The notes under the pieces: generated by a model
The model's database searches: none
Told to the model about the DNA's origin: nothing
Seen by the model: only the letters and a program-made list of their open reading frames with translations
In this document: one piece after another, positions 8,183 through 17,235 of the stretch
Layout: each line of letters starts with the position of its first letter
Numbering within the stretch: position 1 is the stretch's first letter
Assembly (NCBI RefSeq): GCF_005845035.1
Contig: NZ_SPFO01000004.1
Span: 93,010-157,009, forward strand
Direction: 5' to 3'
Origin: Collinsella aerofaciens
GTDB taxonomy: Bacteria; Actinomycetota; Coriobacteriia; Coriobacteriales; Coriobacteriaceae
Length of the DNA: 64,000 nt
Program-made: the position numbers and the translations under genes

Positions 8183-9640
8183 ATGTCATTTGCAGTCAGT
8201 CTGTCCCTTCTCGGCTTGGTCGCTATCGCGGCCCCGATGGTGGCCTCGGTGCTCGTCGCCCTGTTCCCCCGTCCGTACGCCAAGTGGTTCAGCGTTTTGG
8301 GTGCCGCCGTCTCTACGGTCTGCACCATCGCCCTCGCCGCGAATTTCGCTGGCGCCGGCATGCCCGACACGCAGGTCCCCCTGATCTCGTTTGGGCAGAC
8401 CCTCGTCATGGGATTCACCTTCGATCGCATGAGCACGCTGCTCGCGCCCGCCTTTGTGGGTATCGGCCTGCTTGTCGTGATCTATTCGATTCCCTATATG
8501 AGCGAGAATAACCGTGAGCATCCCGATGCGCCGCGTCGTCGCTTCTACGCGTACCTCGCGACCTTCATCGGTGCCATGGCCGGCCTTGTGTACAGCTCGA
8601 CCCTTTTGGGCCAGCTCGTGTTCTTTGAGATCACGGGTGCGTGCTCTTGGGGCCTCATTAGCTACTACATGTCGCCTACGGCCAAGAAGGCCGGCATGAA
8701 GGCCCTGATCATTACGCATATCGGTGCGCTCGGCCTGTATCTGGGCGCCGCCATCGTGTTTGCCCATACCGGCACCTTCGCCATCACCGCGATTGCCGGC
8801 CTCGACGCCAAGCTCAAGGCTATCGTCCTTTTGCTCGTGCTGTTTGCGGCCTGGGCCAAGTCCGCACAGGTCCCCATGTACATGTGGCTGCCTTCGGCCA
8901 TGGAGGCGCCGACGCCTGTTTCGGCCTACCTGCATGGTGCCTCGATGGTCAAGGTCGGCGTGTGCGTGTTCGCGCGTGCACTCGTATCTGCCGGCGAGAT
9001 TCCCGAGATCGTGGGCTGGGTCGCCATTATCGACGCCATGGTCACCATGCTCTTTGGTTTCCTTATGTACCTGCCGCAAAAGGACATGAAGCGCCTGCTG
9101 GCCTTCTCCACGATCGCCCAGCTCTCCTATGTGTTCTTTGGTCTGGGCCTTTCGGTCTTTGGCAGCCAGCTCGCCTTCGATGGTGCCGTGTGCCACATCT
9201 TTAACCACGCCTTCGCCAAGACCCTGTTCTTCCTGATCGCGGGTTCGTTCTCCTTTACGCTCGGCACGCGTATGCTGCCCAAGCTTCGCGGCATCGTAAA
9301 GAAGTACCCGATCTCGGGTGTGGGCTTTGGTGTGGCGGCGCTCGCCATTGCCGGCGTGCCGCCCATGAACACGTTCTTCTCGAAGTTCCAGATTATCGCC
9401 GGCGGCTTTTCCGTTGGTGCCGGCAACGTCGCGATTCTGGTGCTCGTGTGCATCATGGTCGCCGAGACCGTCGCCACCTTTGCCTGGTTCCTCAAGTGGA
9501 TGGGCTATTGCCTGCCCGGTGAGCCGAGCGAGGAAGTCGCTGCGGGAGCCCCGCTTCCCCGCGCGATGGCGTTCGTGTTCATCGTGCTCATCATCATGGT
9601 TATCGTCAGCGGCCCGCTTTCGGCCAGCTGGATCGGTTAG
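8183..9640 (+). CDS. hyfD: Hydrogenase-4 membrane subunit HyfD (NuoM/N-like antiporter module)
   Basis: 485 residues, close to E. coli HyfD. It is a second antiporter-type membrane subunit, with the buried Glu in FFEITGACSWGLISYY and the MWLPSAMEAPTPVSAYLHGA block followed by the helix Lys in SMVKVGVCVF. FNHAFAKTLFFL near the C-terminal third is also typical. Its presence marks the complex as Hyf-like (FHL-2, several antiporter subunits) rather than Hyc-like (FHL-1, one). AGAAGGGAGA precedes the ATG. Neighbours are hyfC at 15 bp and hyfE at 13 bp. Confidence 0.92.
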   Translation: MSFAVSLSLLGLVAIAAPMVASVLVALFPRPYAKWFSVLGAAVSTVCTIALAANFAGAGMPDTQVPLISFGQTLVMGFTFDRMSTLLAPAFVGIGLLVVIYSIPYMSENNREHPDAPRRRFYAYLATFIGAMAGLVYSSTLLGQLVFFEITGACSWGLISYYMSPTAKKAGMKALIITHIGALGLYLGAAIVFAHTGTFAITAIAGLDAKLKAIVLLLVLFAAWAKSAQVPMYMWLPSAMEAPTPVSAYLHGASMVKVGVCVFARALVSAGEIPEIVGWVAIIDAMVTMLFGFLMYLPQKDMKRLLAFSTIAQLSYVFFGLGLSVFGSQLAFDGAVCHIFNHAFAKTLFFLIAGSFSFTLGTRMLPKLRGIVKKYPISGVGFGVAALAIAGVPPMNTFFSKFQIIAGGFSVGAGNVAILVLVCIMVAETVATFAWFLKWMGYCLPGEPSEEVAAGAPLPRAMAFVFIVLIIMVIVSGPLSASWIG

Positions 9641-9653
9641 GAGGTAGAACGAC

Positions 9654-10307
9654 ATGGGTTATTCGATCGTCAACATCCTTGGCGGCCTTCTGATCGTCAC
9701 GTCCACCATGGTGGTCGTCTCAAAGAACATCAAGCACGCCATCAGCTGGTATGCGGTGCAGTCGCTGGTGCTCGTGGGACTGCTCGCCACGCTCGGTGTC
9801 ACTACCGGCGCGCAGGAGCTGCTTATGTGGGCTGGATCTGCCTTTATCACCAAGGTCGTCCTGGTCCCTTACATCCTCAACCGCGCATACAAGAAGATGG
9901 GCGAGCCGAGCGACGCATCGCTCAAGGCCGGCCTTAAGCCCGCATGGGCCATTTGCATCATCGCCGTCGAGGTTGCGATCTGCTTTACCGTCGTGACGCA
10001 GATCAGCCTGCCCACGGCCGAGGTCGCAACGCCTGCGCTCGCTATTAGCTTCGCTCACTTCTTTGTGGGCCTCACCTGCATCATCTCGCAGCGCAACATC
10101 ATGAAGCAGATCTTTGGATACTGCCTTATGGAAAACGGCAGCCATGTGACGCTCGCGCTTTTGGCCCCCACCGCTCCCGAGATCATCGAGATCGGTATTG
10201 CCACCGACGCCATCTTTGCCGTCATCATCATGTCCATCGTCGTGCGTCGCATTTGGGACGACTCCCACTCGCTCGATGCGCGCGACCTGTCCGAGCTGAG
10301 GGGGTAG
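9654..10307 (+). CDS. hyfE: Hydrogenase-4 membrane subunit HyfE (NuoK-like)
   Basis: 217 residues, matching HyfE length. It has about six or seven hydrophobic helices and belongs to the NuoK/MrpC-like group found only in Hyf-type complexes and related group 4 hydrogenases. No soluble domain is visible. GGAGGTAGAACGAC precedes ATG 9654. It sits between two antiporter subunits, as in the E. coli hyf operon, and probably lines the proton path between them. Confidence 0.9.
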   Translation: MGYSIVNILGGLLIVTSTMVVVSKNIKHAISWYAVQSLVLVGLLATLGVTTGAQELLMWAGSAFITKVVLVPYILNRAYKKMGEPSDASLKAGLKPAWAICIIAVEVAICFTVVTQISLPTAEVATPALAISFAHFFVGLTCIISQRNIMKQIFGYCLMENGSHVTLALLAPTAPEIIEIGIATDAIFAVIIMSIVVRRIWDDSHSLDARDLSELRG

Positions 10308-10310
10308 TCC

Positions 10311-11870
10311 ATGGAAACGTTGATTCTCGCCCTGCTCGCGACTCCTTTGGTGTTCTCGCTGGTCATGGCGTTTTTGCCCAAGAATACGTCCTATAACGTG
10401 TTTGCCGGTCTCAACCTGGTCTCCGTCGCAGCCGTGCTGGTGCTGTCGATTATGACGGCCGGTGACGTCCTTATGAGCGGCGAAACCGCGAGCGCTCTTG
10501 GCCTGTGGTTCCACCTCGATTCGCTGGGCGCCATCTTTGTGCTGCTCATCGGCTTTATCGGTTTTCTTACGGGGCTGTTCTCGCTGCCCTATGTAAAGGC
10601 CGATATCGAGGAGGGCTCCATGCCCGCCGAGCGCGCCAAGCAGTATTTTGCGCTGTTTAGCCTGTTTGTGTTCACCATGCTGCTCGCATGCCTGTCCAAC
10701 AACATGATCCTCACCTGGGCCGCCGTGGAGGCAACCACGCTTTCCACCGTGTTCCTCGTGGGTATCTACAAGAACAAGACGGCCCTCGAGGCTTCTTGGA
10801 AGTATGCGATGGTCTGCACCGCCGGCGTGGCCTTTGGCCTGTTCGGTACGCTGCTGATCTACGCCAACGCCGCCGACGTGATTCCCAACGCCCACGAGGC
10901 CGCATTCCTGTCGTGCGTGCTGCCGTATGCCGACCAGTTCGACCCGACGCTCATGCGCCTCGCCTTTGCGTTTGTCGTGATCGGCTTTGGCACCAAGGCC
11001 GGCCTGTTCCCCATGCATACTTGGCTGCCCGATGCCCACTCCCAGGCTCCGAGCCCTGTCTCGGCCCTGCTCTCGGGCGTGCTGCTTAAGTGCGCCATGC
11101 TTGTGATCATGCGCTTCTACGGCTTTACTATCCAGGCCGTGGGCGCCGAGTATCCGCAACTTTTGCTGCTGATCGTCGGCACGCTGTCCATTTTGGTGGC
11201 GGCGCTTTCGATGTTTCGCCAGGACGACCTCAAGCGCCGCTTTGCGTACTCGTCTGTGGAGAACGTGGGCGTTATCGCCCTGTGCCTGGGTATCGGTGGC
11301 CCGCTGGGTATCGCCGCGGCCCTGCTGCACTGCGTGTTCCACGGCTTTACCAAGACGCTTGCCTTCTGCGTGTCCGGCAACATCCAGCACGCCTTTGGCA
11401 CGCGTAGCCTGGCCAAGATCCAGGGCGTCGTCGAGGTTGCCCCCGCAACTGCCGCGCTCGCCATCCTGGCGCTGCTCGGTCTTGGTGCCTTCCCGCCCTT
11501 TGGCATGTTTATCTCTGAGTTCCTGACTTTTGTCGCCGGTGTTACCGCCGGTCCCATGTGGCTGGTCGTCGTGGTCGCCCTCGGTCTTACCGTGGCCATC
11601 TCCGCGCTCACCCGCATCGCACTCAAGTCGGTGTTCGGCCATGCGCCCCAGGGCATGGGCAAGCATGAGGCCCCGGCGCTCATGCTTATCCCCGAAATCA
11701 TCCTGGCTGTCATGATCTTGTGGTTTGGCATCGCCACCCCGCTGCCCCTCGTGCACGGTGTGGAGACCGCGACCGGCATCGTGCTCGAGCAGAGCACCGA
11801 GGAACTTCACGCGACGCCGATGTACCGCGCTGTGTTCGGTACCGAGACCGCTCAGAGCGAGGTGGAGTAA
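10311..11870 (+). CDS. hyfF: Hydrogenase-4 membrane subunit HyfF (third NuoL/M/N-type antiporter module)
   Basis: 519 residues. The family blocks are present: the Glu in TWAAVEATTLSTVFLVG, then HTWLPDAHSQAPSPVSALLS followed by a Lys-bearing helix (VLLKCAMLVIM), and FRQDDLKRRFAYSSVENVG. With HyfB and HyfD this makes three antiporter-like subunits, consistent with an FHL-2 complex proposed to translocate more protons than FHL-1. The start is 3 bp after hyfE. hyfG begins 3 bp after its stop, so the unit is tightly coupled. Confidence 0.92.
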   Translation: METLILALLATPLVFSLVMAFLPKNTSYNVFAGLNLVSVAAVLVLSIMTAGDVLMSGETASALGLWFHLDSLGAIFVLLIGFIGFLTGLFSLPYVKADIEEGSMPAERAKQYFALFSLFVFTMLLACLSNNMILTWAAVEATTLSTVFLVGIYKNKTALEASWKYAMVCTAGVAFGLFGTLLIYANAADVIPNAHEAAFLSCVLPYADQFDPTLMRLAFAFVVIGFGTKAGLFPMHTWLPDAHSQAPSPVSALLSGVLLKCAMLVIMRFYGFTIQAVGAEYPQLLLLIVGTLSILVAALSMFRQDDLKRRFAYSSVENVGVIALCLGIGGPLGIAAALLHCVFHGFTKTLAFCVSGNIQHAFGTRSLAKIQGVVEVAPATAALAILALLGLGAFPPFGMFISEFLTFVAGVTAGPMWLVVVVALGLTVAISALTRIALKSVFGHAPQGMGKHEAPALMLIPEIILAVMILWFGIATPLPLVHGVETATGIVLEQSTEELHATPMYRAVFGTETAQSEVE

Positions 11871-11873
11871 CGA

Positions 11874-13646
11874 ATGATTGAAACTGAGAACAAGGTGTAT
11901 GCCCGTCGCTGCGAGAGCCATGTCGAGGCCCTGCGCCGCGCCGTTCCGGGCTGCATCGAGAAGGTCGAGTGGCAGTGTGAGGACCAGCTGACGATTACCG
12001 TTAAGCAGGACAAGCTGCCCGAGGCCGTCCACTACCTGTATTACGAGCGCTACGGCTGGATTCCCGTGATCATCGGCAACGACGAGCGCAGTCTGTGCGG
12101 CCGTTACGCCGTGTACTACGTCATCTCCATGGAGGGGGAGGACCCCGGCTGGGTGACCGTGCGCACCGAGGTCGATCCCGCCAAGATGACGTTCCCGTCC
12201 GTGACGCCGTTCGTCCCCGCCTGCGTGTGGGGCGAGCGCGAGCTGCGCGATATGTTCGGCCTGATTCCCGAGGGCCTTCCCGATCGTCGCCGCCTGGTGC
12301 TGCCCGATGACTGGCCCAGCGGCCTGTACCCGCTGCGCAAGGACTCCATGGACTACCGTTTCCGTCCCGCTCCCGCGAGCGACATGGAAAACTACGAGTT
12401 CTTGGCCGATACCAAGGGCAAGGAGACGACGCTCGTCCCCATGGGCCCGCTGCACATTACCTCCGACGAGCCCGGCCACTTCCGCCTGTTCGTTGAGGGC
12501 GAGACGATTGTGGACGCTGACTACCGTCTGTTCTACGTGCACCGCGGTATGGAGAAGGTCGCCGAGACGCGCCTGAACTATGACGCCGTGACGTTCCTCG
12601 CCGACCGCATCTGCGGCATCTGCGGCTGCGCCCACTCGGTGGCCTACGCCGAGGCCGTCGAGCGCGCCCAGGGCATTCATGTCCCGCCGCGCGCCCAGTA
12701 CATCCGCGCCATCATGCTCGAGGTCGAGCGTCTGCACTCGCATCTGCTCAACATTGGCCTGGCGTCGCACTACACGGGCTTCGACTCCGGCTTCCAGCAG
12801 TTCTTCCGCGTCCGCGAGAAGTCCATGGATCTGGCCGAGAAGCTCTCCGGTCACCGCAAGACCTACGGTCTCAACGTGATCGGCGGCGTGCGTCGCGACA
12901 TTTTGGCCGAGCAGAAGCTCTCCACGCTCACGACCATCCATCAGCTGCGCTCCGAGGTTCAGGAGCTCGTCGACGTCTTGCTCTCCACGCCCAACTTTAT
13001 TGAGCGTACGAGTGGCATCGGCATTCTGGACCGCAAGATCGCACGCGACTTCTCGCCGGTCGGCCCGCTCATGCGTGGCTCGGGCTATGCCCGCGACGTG
13101 CGCTTTGACCATCCCTTCGACGGCTACGCCGATCCGGACGTCCAAAAGATGCACGCCGCTACGGCCGACACCTGCGATGCCTTCGGCCGTACCGCCGTTC
13201 GCATCCAGGAGGTCTACGATTCGATCGACATGATCGAGACCATGCTCGAGAACTGCCCGTCGGGCCCCATCCTCACCACGGATTGGGAGTACACCCCGCA
13301 CAAGTACGCCATCGGCGCCACCGAGGCGCCGCGCGGCGAGGACGTGCACTGGGCTATGCTCGGCAACAACCAGAAGTGCTACCGCTGGCGCGCCAAGGCC
13401 GCCACGTACAGCAACTGGCCGGTCCTGCGCTATATGTTCCGCGGCAACACCGTGGGCGACGCGGCGCTGATCGTCGGTTCGCTCGACCCGTGCTACTCCT
13501 GCACCGACCGCGTGACGGTGACCGATGTCGCCGCCAAGCGCGACCACGTGCTCGACAAGGAGCAGTTCGAGAACGTATGGCGCGACAAGTCGCCGCTTGC
13601 GGGCGAGGGCACCATGGCCGCTCCGCTCGATGAGGAGGCGCTCTAA
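11874..13646 (+). CDS. hyfG: [NiFe]-hydrogenase large subunit HyfG (HycE homologue), NuoC-NuoD fusion
   Basis: 590 residues: an N-terminal NuoC-like domain (about 20-170) fused to the catalytic NuoD-like domain. Nickel is held by two CxxC pairs, RICGIC near residue 246 and DPCYSC at 538-543. The protein makes H2 from protons and electrons. In HycE the protease HycI cleaves after the Arg of the DPCxxCTxR motif. Here that residue is Arg546, so a 44-residue tail would be removed, and hycI is encoded in the same operon. Group 4a hydrogenase assignment follows from gene order and these motifs. Confidence 0.95.
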   Translation: MIETENKVYARRCESHVEALRRAVPGCIEKVEWQCEDQLTITVKQDKLPEAVHYLYYERYGWIPVIIGNDERSLCGRYAVYYVISMEGEDPGWVTVRTEVDPAKMTFPSVTPFVPACVWGERELRDMFGLIPEGLPDRRRLVLPDDWPSGLYPLRKDSMDYRFRPAPASDMENYEFLADTKGKETTLVPMGPLHITSDEPGHFRLFVEGETIVDADYRLFYVHRGMEKVAETRLNYDAVTFLADRICGICGCAHSVAYAEAVERAQGIHVPPRAQYIRAIMLEVERLHSHLLNIGLASHYTGFDSGFQQFFRVREKSMDLAEKLSGHRKTYGLNVIGGVRRDILAEQKLSTLTTIHQLRSEVQELVDVLLSTPNFIERTSGIGILDRKIARDFSPVGPLMRGSGYARDVRFDHPFDGYADPDVQKMHAATADTCDAFGRTAVRIQEVYDSIDMIETMLENCPSGPILTTDWEYTPHKYAIGATEAPRGEDVHWAMLGNNQKCYRWRAKAATYSNWPVLRYMFRGNTVGDAALIVGSLDPCYSCTDRVTVTDVAAKRDHVLDKEQFENVWRDKSPLAGEGTMAAPLDEEAL

Positions 13647-13647
13647 T

Positions 13648-14364
13648 ATGCTGAAGCTTTGGAAGGTTAACGCCAAGGCCGGCGATGCGACGGTCAAGTA
13701 CCCGTTTGCGCCGTTCCCCACCAACAAGGACATGCGCGGCAAGCCCGAGCACAACGCCGAGCTCTGCATCGCCTGCGGTGCCTGCGGCGTGGCGTGCCCG
13801 GCCGATGCCATCCGCATGGACACCGACCTTGCGGCCGATACCATCACCTGGTCGATCGACTACGGTCGCTGCATCTTCTGCGGCCGTTGCGAGGAAGCCT
13901 GCCCCATGGAGGCCATCAAGCTCACCGAGGAGTTTGAGCTGGCCGTCATGAGCAAGGACGACCTCACCAGCAAGAGCGTCTATACGCTCGAGCACTGCTC
14001 TCGTTGCGGCAAGCCGTTTGCCCCGCACAAGGAGATCGACTACGCCAAGCGCCTGCTGCAAAAGGCCGGCGGCATGGAGGCCGAGCAGGCCGCCCGCACC
14101 GTCGGTATGTGCCAGGAGTGCAAGCGCGAGCTCGACGCCCTGCGTGCCGCCTCGGCCGTAAAGACCGGCAACGCTGCTGGCATGGCTGCCAACGAAACGC
14201 TTGCGTCCGGTGAGCCCCAGGGCCCCGGCATGGAGTATCTGGGCGGCCACGGCGTGAACCCGGAGTATATCGACCGCGAGCTCAACCCCGATGCGCCCGA
14301 GATTCCCGCCGGTCCTGCACCGGTCGAGGGCATCATCATGGATTTTGAAACGAAGGAGGAGTAA
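13648..14364 (+). CDS. hyfH: Hydrogenase-4 Fe-S subunit HyfH (HycF/NuoI-like)
   Basis: 238 residues. Two adjacent [4Fe-4S] motifs, CIACGACGVACP near residue 37 and CIFCGRCEEACP near 73, are typical of NuoI-like subunits that wire electrons towards the small subunit. After them comes CSRCGKPFAPHKEIDYA, and near 156 CQECKREL. This paired CxxC tail is also found in HycF. The last 60 or so residues have no recognised motif, which makes it longer than the roughly 180-residue E. coli proteins. ATG 13648 follows the hyfG stop by one base. It ends 2 bp before hyfI. Confidence 0.9.
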   Translation: MLKLWKVNAKAGDATVKYPFAPFPTNKDMRGKPEHNAELCIACGACGVACPADAIRMDTDLAADTITWSIDYGRCIFCGRCEEACPMEAIKLTEEFELAVMSKDDLTSKSVYTLEHCSRCGKPFAPHKEIDYAKRLLQKAGGMEAEQAARTVGMCQECKRELDALRAASAVKTGNAAGMAANETLASGEPQGPGMEYLGGHGVNPEYIDRELNPDAPEIPAGPAPVEGIIMDFETKEE

Positions 14365-14366
14365 CC

Positions 14367-15149
14367 ATGGCCGAACCCACGCTTTTGCCCGAGCGGCTCC
14401 AGTACCGCCCGACCAAGATCGAGCTCGACGAGAGCATCGAGAAGGCCAAGGCGACCCTTCTTAAGAAGATCAAGCGCTCGGTGTACGTTTACCGCGTTGA
14501 CTGCGGCGGCTGCAACGGCTGCGAGATCGAGATCTTCGGTTCCATCACGCCCGTCTTCGACGTCGAACGCTTTGGCATCAAGGTCGTGCCCTCGCCCCGT
14601 CACGCCGATGTGCTGCTGTACACCGGCGCCGTGACGCGTGCCATGCGCATGCCGGCCCTGCGCGCCTTTGAGGCCGCACCCGATCCCAAGATCGTGGTGT
14701 CCTATGGCGCGTGCGGCTGCACCGGCGGCATCTTCTACGACAACTACTGCGTCTGGGGCGGCACGGACAAGATTCTGCCGGTCGATGTCTACATCCCCGG
14801 CTGCCCGCCCAGCCCCGCGCAGACCATCTACGGCTTCGCCATGGCACTTGGCCTGCTGGACCAAAAGCTCCATGCCGAGACCACGGTGGAGGCCGCCGGC
14901 GAGCAGGCCGATATTCTGCACCCCGGCGTGCCGTACAAGCTGCGCGTTGCCATCGAGCGCGAAGCTCGCGCCATGAGCGGCTATCGTTACGGCCGCGACC
15001 TGGCCAACGAGTTTATGGATACGCTCGAGGGCGCGCCCAAGGGCGATATTCGCGGTGCCATGGCGCTGCTCATCGACAAGCAGGATGATCCGCGCCGCGT
15101 CGAGGTGTACTCGGCGCTGCAGGATCTGGTGCTGGCCGGAGGCCGCTAG
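14367..15149 (+). CDS. hyfI: [NiFe]-hydrogenase small subunit HyfI (HycG/NuoB-like)
   Basis: 260 residues. It carries the NuoB-type cluster motif: CGGCNGCE near residue 48, GACGCTGG near 112 and PGCPPSPAQT near 144, which together ligate one [4Fe-4S] cluster. It delivers electrons to the Ni-Fe site of HyfG. The C-terminal part (about 190-260) is longer than in NuoB. The start is preceded by GGAGGAG overlapping the hyfH end. hycH starts immediately after the stop. Confidence 0.93.
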   Translation: MAEPTLLPERLQYRPTKIELDESIEKAKATLLKKIKRSVYVYRVDCGGCNGCEIEIFGSITPVFDVERFGIKVVPSPRHADVLLYTGAVTRAMRMPALRAFEAAPDPKIVVSYGACGCTGGIFYDNYCVWGGTDKILPVDVYIPGCPPSPAQTIYGFAMALGLLDQKLHAETTVEAAGEQADILHPGVPYKLRVAIEREARAMSGYRYGRDLANEFMDTLEGAPKGDIRGAMALLIDKQDDPRRVEVYSALQDLVLAGGR

Positions 15150-15731
15150 ATGAAGCTCACGGACCGCTCTGGTTACTTTGCGGGCCCCGGCATGCTCGGC
15201 GGCTCTTTTGGCGATGCCTCGCGCGCAAGCGACGAGGCCGCCGAGGGCGTCGCCGACCCCTGCCTGGGCCATACGCCCGACCAGGTGGTCTTCTACGAGC
15301 TCACGCGTAAGTTTGTGGAGACCGAGGAAGACGTTCCCCAGGAGGCCTGCGACGTGCTGTACTACACGCTCGCCGTGGGCCACCACACCGGCGTGCTCGA
15401 CTGCTTTGAGCCGCGCCTGTCGGTGCCAGTGAACGTGTTCTATTCGCTCGTCGACGCGCTGCCGGAGGGGGAGGCCAAGACCAAGTTCGAGGCCATCCGC
15501 TCTTTTGGCGAGTGCCAGCTCGACAAGGCGGCGGTGCCGTCGCTGCTCGAGGCCTGCGACACGCTGCTCGACGAGCGCGGTTTTCGCGGTTCGGCCAAGG
15601 CCGGCATCTCGGTGTTCGATGACGACTTTGGCCTGCATGCCCAGCAGGTCGCGTTCTTAATGAAGTTTCGCGATCTGGTTGAGCGCGTGCGCGATGTGTC
15701 GGGCGTGTATCTGACGGGAAGGTTGCAATAA
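15150..15731 (+). CDS. hycH: Formate hydrogenlyase maturation protein HycH (HyfJ)
   Basis: 193 residues, soluble, no cofactor motif. Position between the small subunit and the maturation protease, length, and a shared pattern (VVFYELTRKFVE near the N-terminal third, then YYTLAVGHHTGVLDCF) match the HycH family. The family is required for hydrogenase-3/4 assembly, but its molecular task is not well defined. The start codon directly follows the hyfI stop (TAG ATG). The stop overlaps the hycI start by one base. Confidence 0.8.
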   Translation: MKLTDRSGYFAGPGMLGGSFGDASRASDEAAEGVADPCLGHTPDQVVFYELTRKFVETEEDVPQEACDVLYYTLAVGHHTGVLDCFEPRLSVPVNVFYSLVDALPEGEAKTKFEAIRSFGECQLDKAAVPSLLEACDTLLDERGFRGSAKAGISVFDDDFGLHAQQVAFLMKFRDLVERVRDVSGVYLTGRLQ

Positions 15732-16234
15732 TGGGTCGCGTTGTGGATGGTCGTGTGAACGGCGCCCCGTTTGCGGGTATCGTGCTCACGGCGGGAAGCG
15801 TGCTGCGTGCCGACGATGCCGCCGGCCCCGTGCTCTCCAAAAAGATGGAGGACGCTCCGCTTGCCGGCTGGTACACCATCGATGGCGGTCAGACGCCCGA
15901 GGATGACATCATCGAGGTCAAGCGCGAGCGTCCGCCGCGCCTGGTTTTGGTCGATGCCGCCGACATGGCGCTGCCCGTCGGGTCCATCCGCTTGCTCGAC
16001 AAGCGCGATGTGGCCCGTAAGTCGATGTTCACCACGCATTCGCTTCCCTTATCGATTCTGATCGAAGAGATTGAGCAATCGTGCGAAGATATCGTCTTCA
16101 TAGGGATTCAGCCGGGCGATACGGAGTTCTATAACCCCATGTCCCCGGAGGTCTTTGAGGCCGTCGACGCCGTGTACGACGCCGTGGCCGCCAACGACTT
16201 TTCCCACTTTGTCCGCTTGGGGCAGGAGCTGTAG
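15731..16234 (+). CDS. hycI: Hydrogenase maturation protease HycI
   Basis: 167 residues. The nickel-sensing metal ligands of this family can be placed in VLRADDAAGP (about residues 26-35), VDAADMAL (near 75) and TTHSLPL (near 103). These correspond to the Asp, Asp and His of E. coli HycI. The enzyme removes the C-terminal extension of the large subunit once nickel is inserted. Its substrate here should be HyfG, cut after Arg546. Gene order hyfI-hycH-hycI supports this. Confidence 0.88.
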   Translation: MGRVVDGRVNGAPFAGIVLTAGSVLRADDAAGPVLSKKMEDAPLAGWYTIDGGQTPEDDIIEVKRERPPRLVLVDAADMALPVGSIRLLDKRDVARKSMFTTHSLPLSILIEEIEQSCEDIVFIGIQPGDTEFYNPMSPEVFEAVDAVYDAVAANDFSHFVRLGQEL

Positions 16235-16273
16235 CAGCGCTTGCCTCTGCTGAATAGGAAAGAAGTGATTGAC

Positions 16274-17113
16274 ATGGCAGATTCCAAGGTGGAGTACCCC
16301 GCTCCCGATTGCCTGGCGCCCGCCGCGATCGAGGCCAAGACCGAGACCGCCGGCGTGACCAAGGTTAACCTGCCGGTCGCTAAGGCCTTTCTGTTGGCAA
16401 TGTTCGCCGGTGCGTTTATCGCCTTCGGTGGCCTGTTCTTTACGGTGTTTTTGAGCGACAGCACGCTGGGCTGGGGTGCCCAGCGCGTCGTGGGCGGCCT
16501 GTGCTTTTGCCTGGGCCTGGTGCTGGTGCTGGTGTGCGGCGCCGAGCTGTTTACCGGCAATTCGCTTATGGTCTGCTCGCTCAAGAGCAAAAAGATCACC
16601 TTGGTCCAGATGCTTAAGGCCTGGGTCGTCGTGTGGGTCGGCAATTTTGTCGGTGCTCTATTCATCGTCTTTTTGGTGTACATGGCCGGCATTTACAAGC
16701 TCAACGGCGAGGCGGTCGCCAATTCCATGGTGAGCGTCGCCGCCGGCAAGGTGACGATCGACTGGGTGACGATCTTCTTCCGCGGCATCCTGTGCAACAT
16801 CTTTGTGTGCCTGGCTGTTTGGATCGGTACCGCCGGCAAGACCGTGGTCGATAAGGTCGTGGGCATTTTGCTGCCCATCGCCGCCTTTGTGGCCTGCGGT
16901 TTTGAGCACTGCGTCGCCAACATGTACTTTTTGCCCATGGGCGCCGTGATGCATGCATGCGGCTACGGTGCCAAGGTCGCCGGCGCCGATGCGCTCAACG
17001 CTGCGGGCATTGCATTTAACCTGTCCGCCGCCACGCTGGGCAACATCGTGGGCGGCGCGGTTCTGGTCGCGCTCGGCTACTGGTTTATCTATGCCAAGAA
17101 GTCCGAGGCGTAA
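16274..17113 (+). CDS. focA: Formate/nitrite-type channel FocA
   Basis: 279 residues with about six hydrophobic helices, typical of the pentameric FNT channel family. It moves formate across the membrane and so supplies the adjacent formate dehydrogenase. Family-like segments include GAELFTGNSLM, followed by a long glycine-rich helix, and GFEHCVANMYF near residue 210, containing the central-pore His. ATG 16274 has AGGAAAGAAG upstream. It closes the operon and is followed by a terminator. Confidence 0.9.
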   Translation: MADSKVEYPAPDCLAPAAIEAKTETAGVTKVNLPVAKAFLLAMFAGAFIAFGGLFFTVFLSDSTLGWGAQRVVGGLCFCLGLVLVLVCGAELFTGNSLMVCSLKSKKITLVQMLKAWVVVWVGNFVGALFIVFLVYMAGIYKLNGEAVANSMVSVAAGKVTIDWVTIFFRGILCNIFVCLAVWIGTAGKTVVDKVVGILLPIAAFVACGFEHCVANMYFLPMGAVMHACGYGAKVAGADALNAAGIAFNLSAATLGNIVGGAVLVALGYWFIYAKKSEA

Positions 17114-17135
17114 GGTACCGTCTGTTTGACATTGG

Positions 17136-17171
17136 GCCTCCCGCGGGGCGTTGCCGTGCGGGGGGCTTTTT
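17136..17171 (+). terminator. Rho-independent terminator after focA
   Basis: GCCTCCCGC (17136-17144) pairs with GCGGGGGGC (17158-17166), with one G-T pair, and is followed by TTTTT. It ends the formate hydrogenlyase operon. Confidence 0.85.
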
Positions 17172-17235
17172 GGGTCTGGCGTTCGTTGCCGGGCTGTTGG
17201 CCTGTTGTGTTTGGCTGGCGAAAGGGGTAATCGAG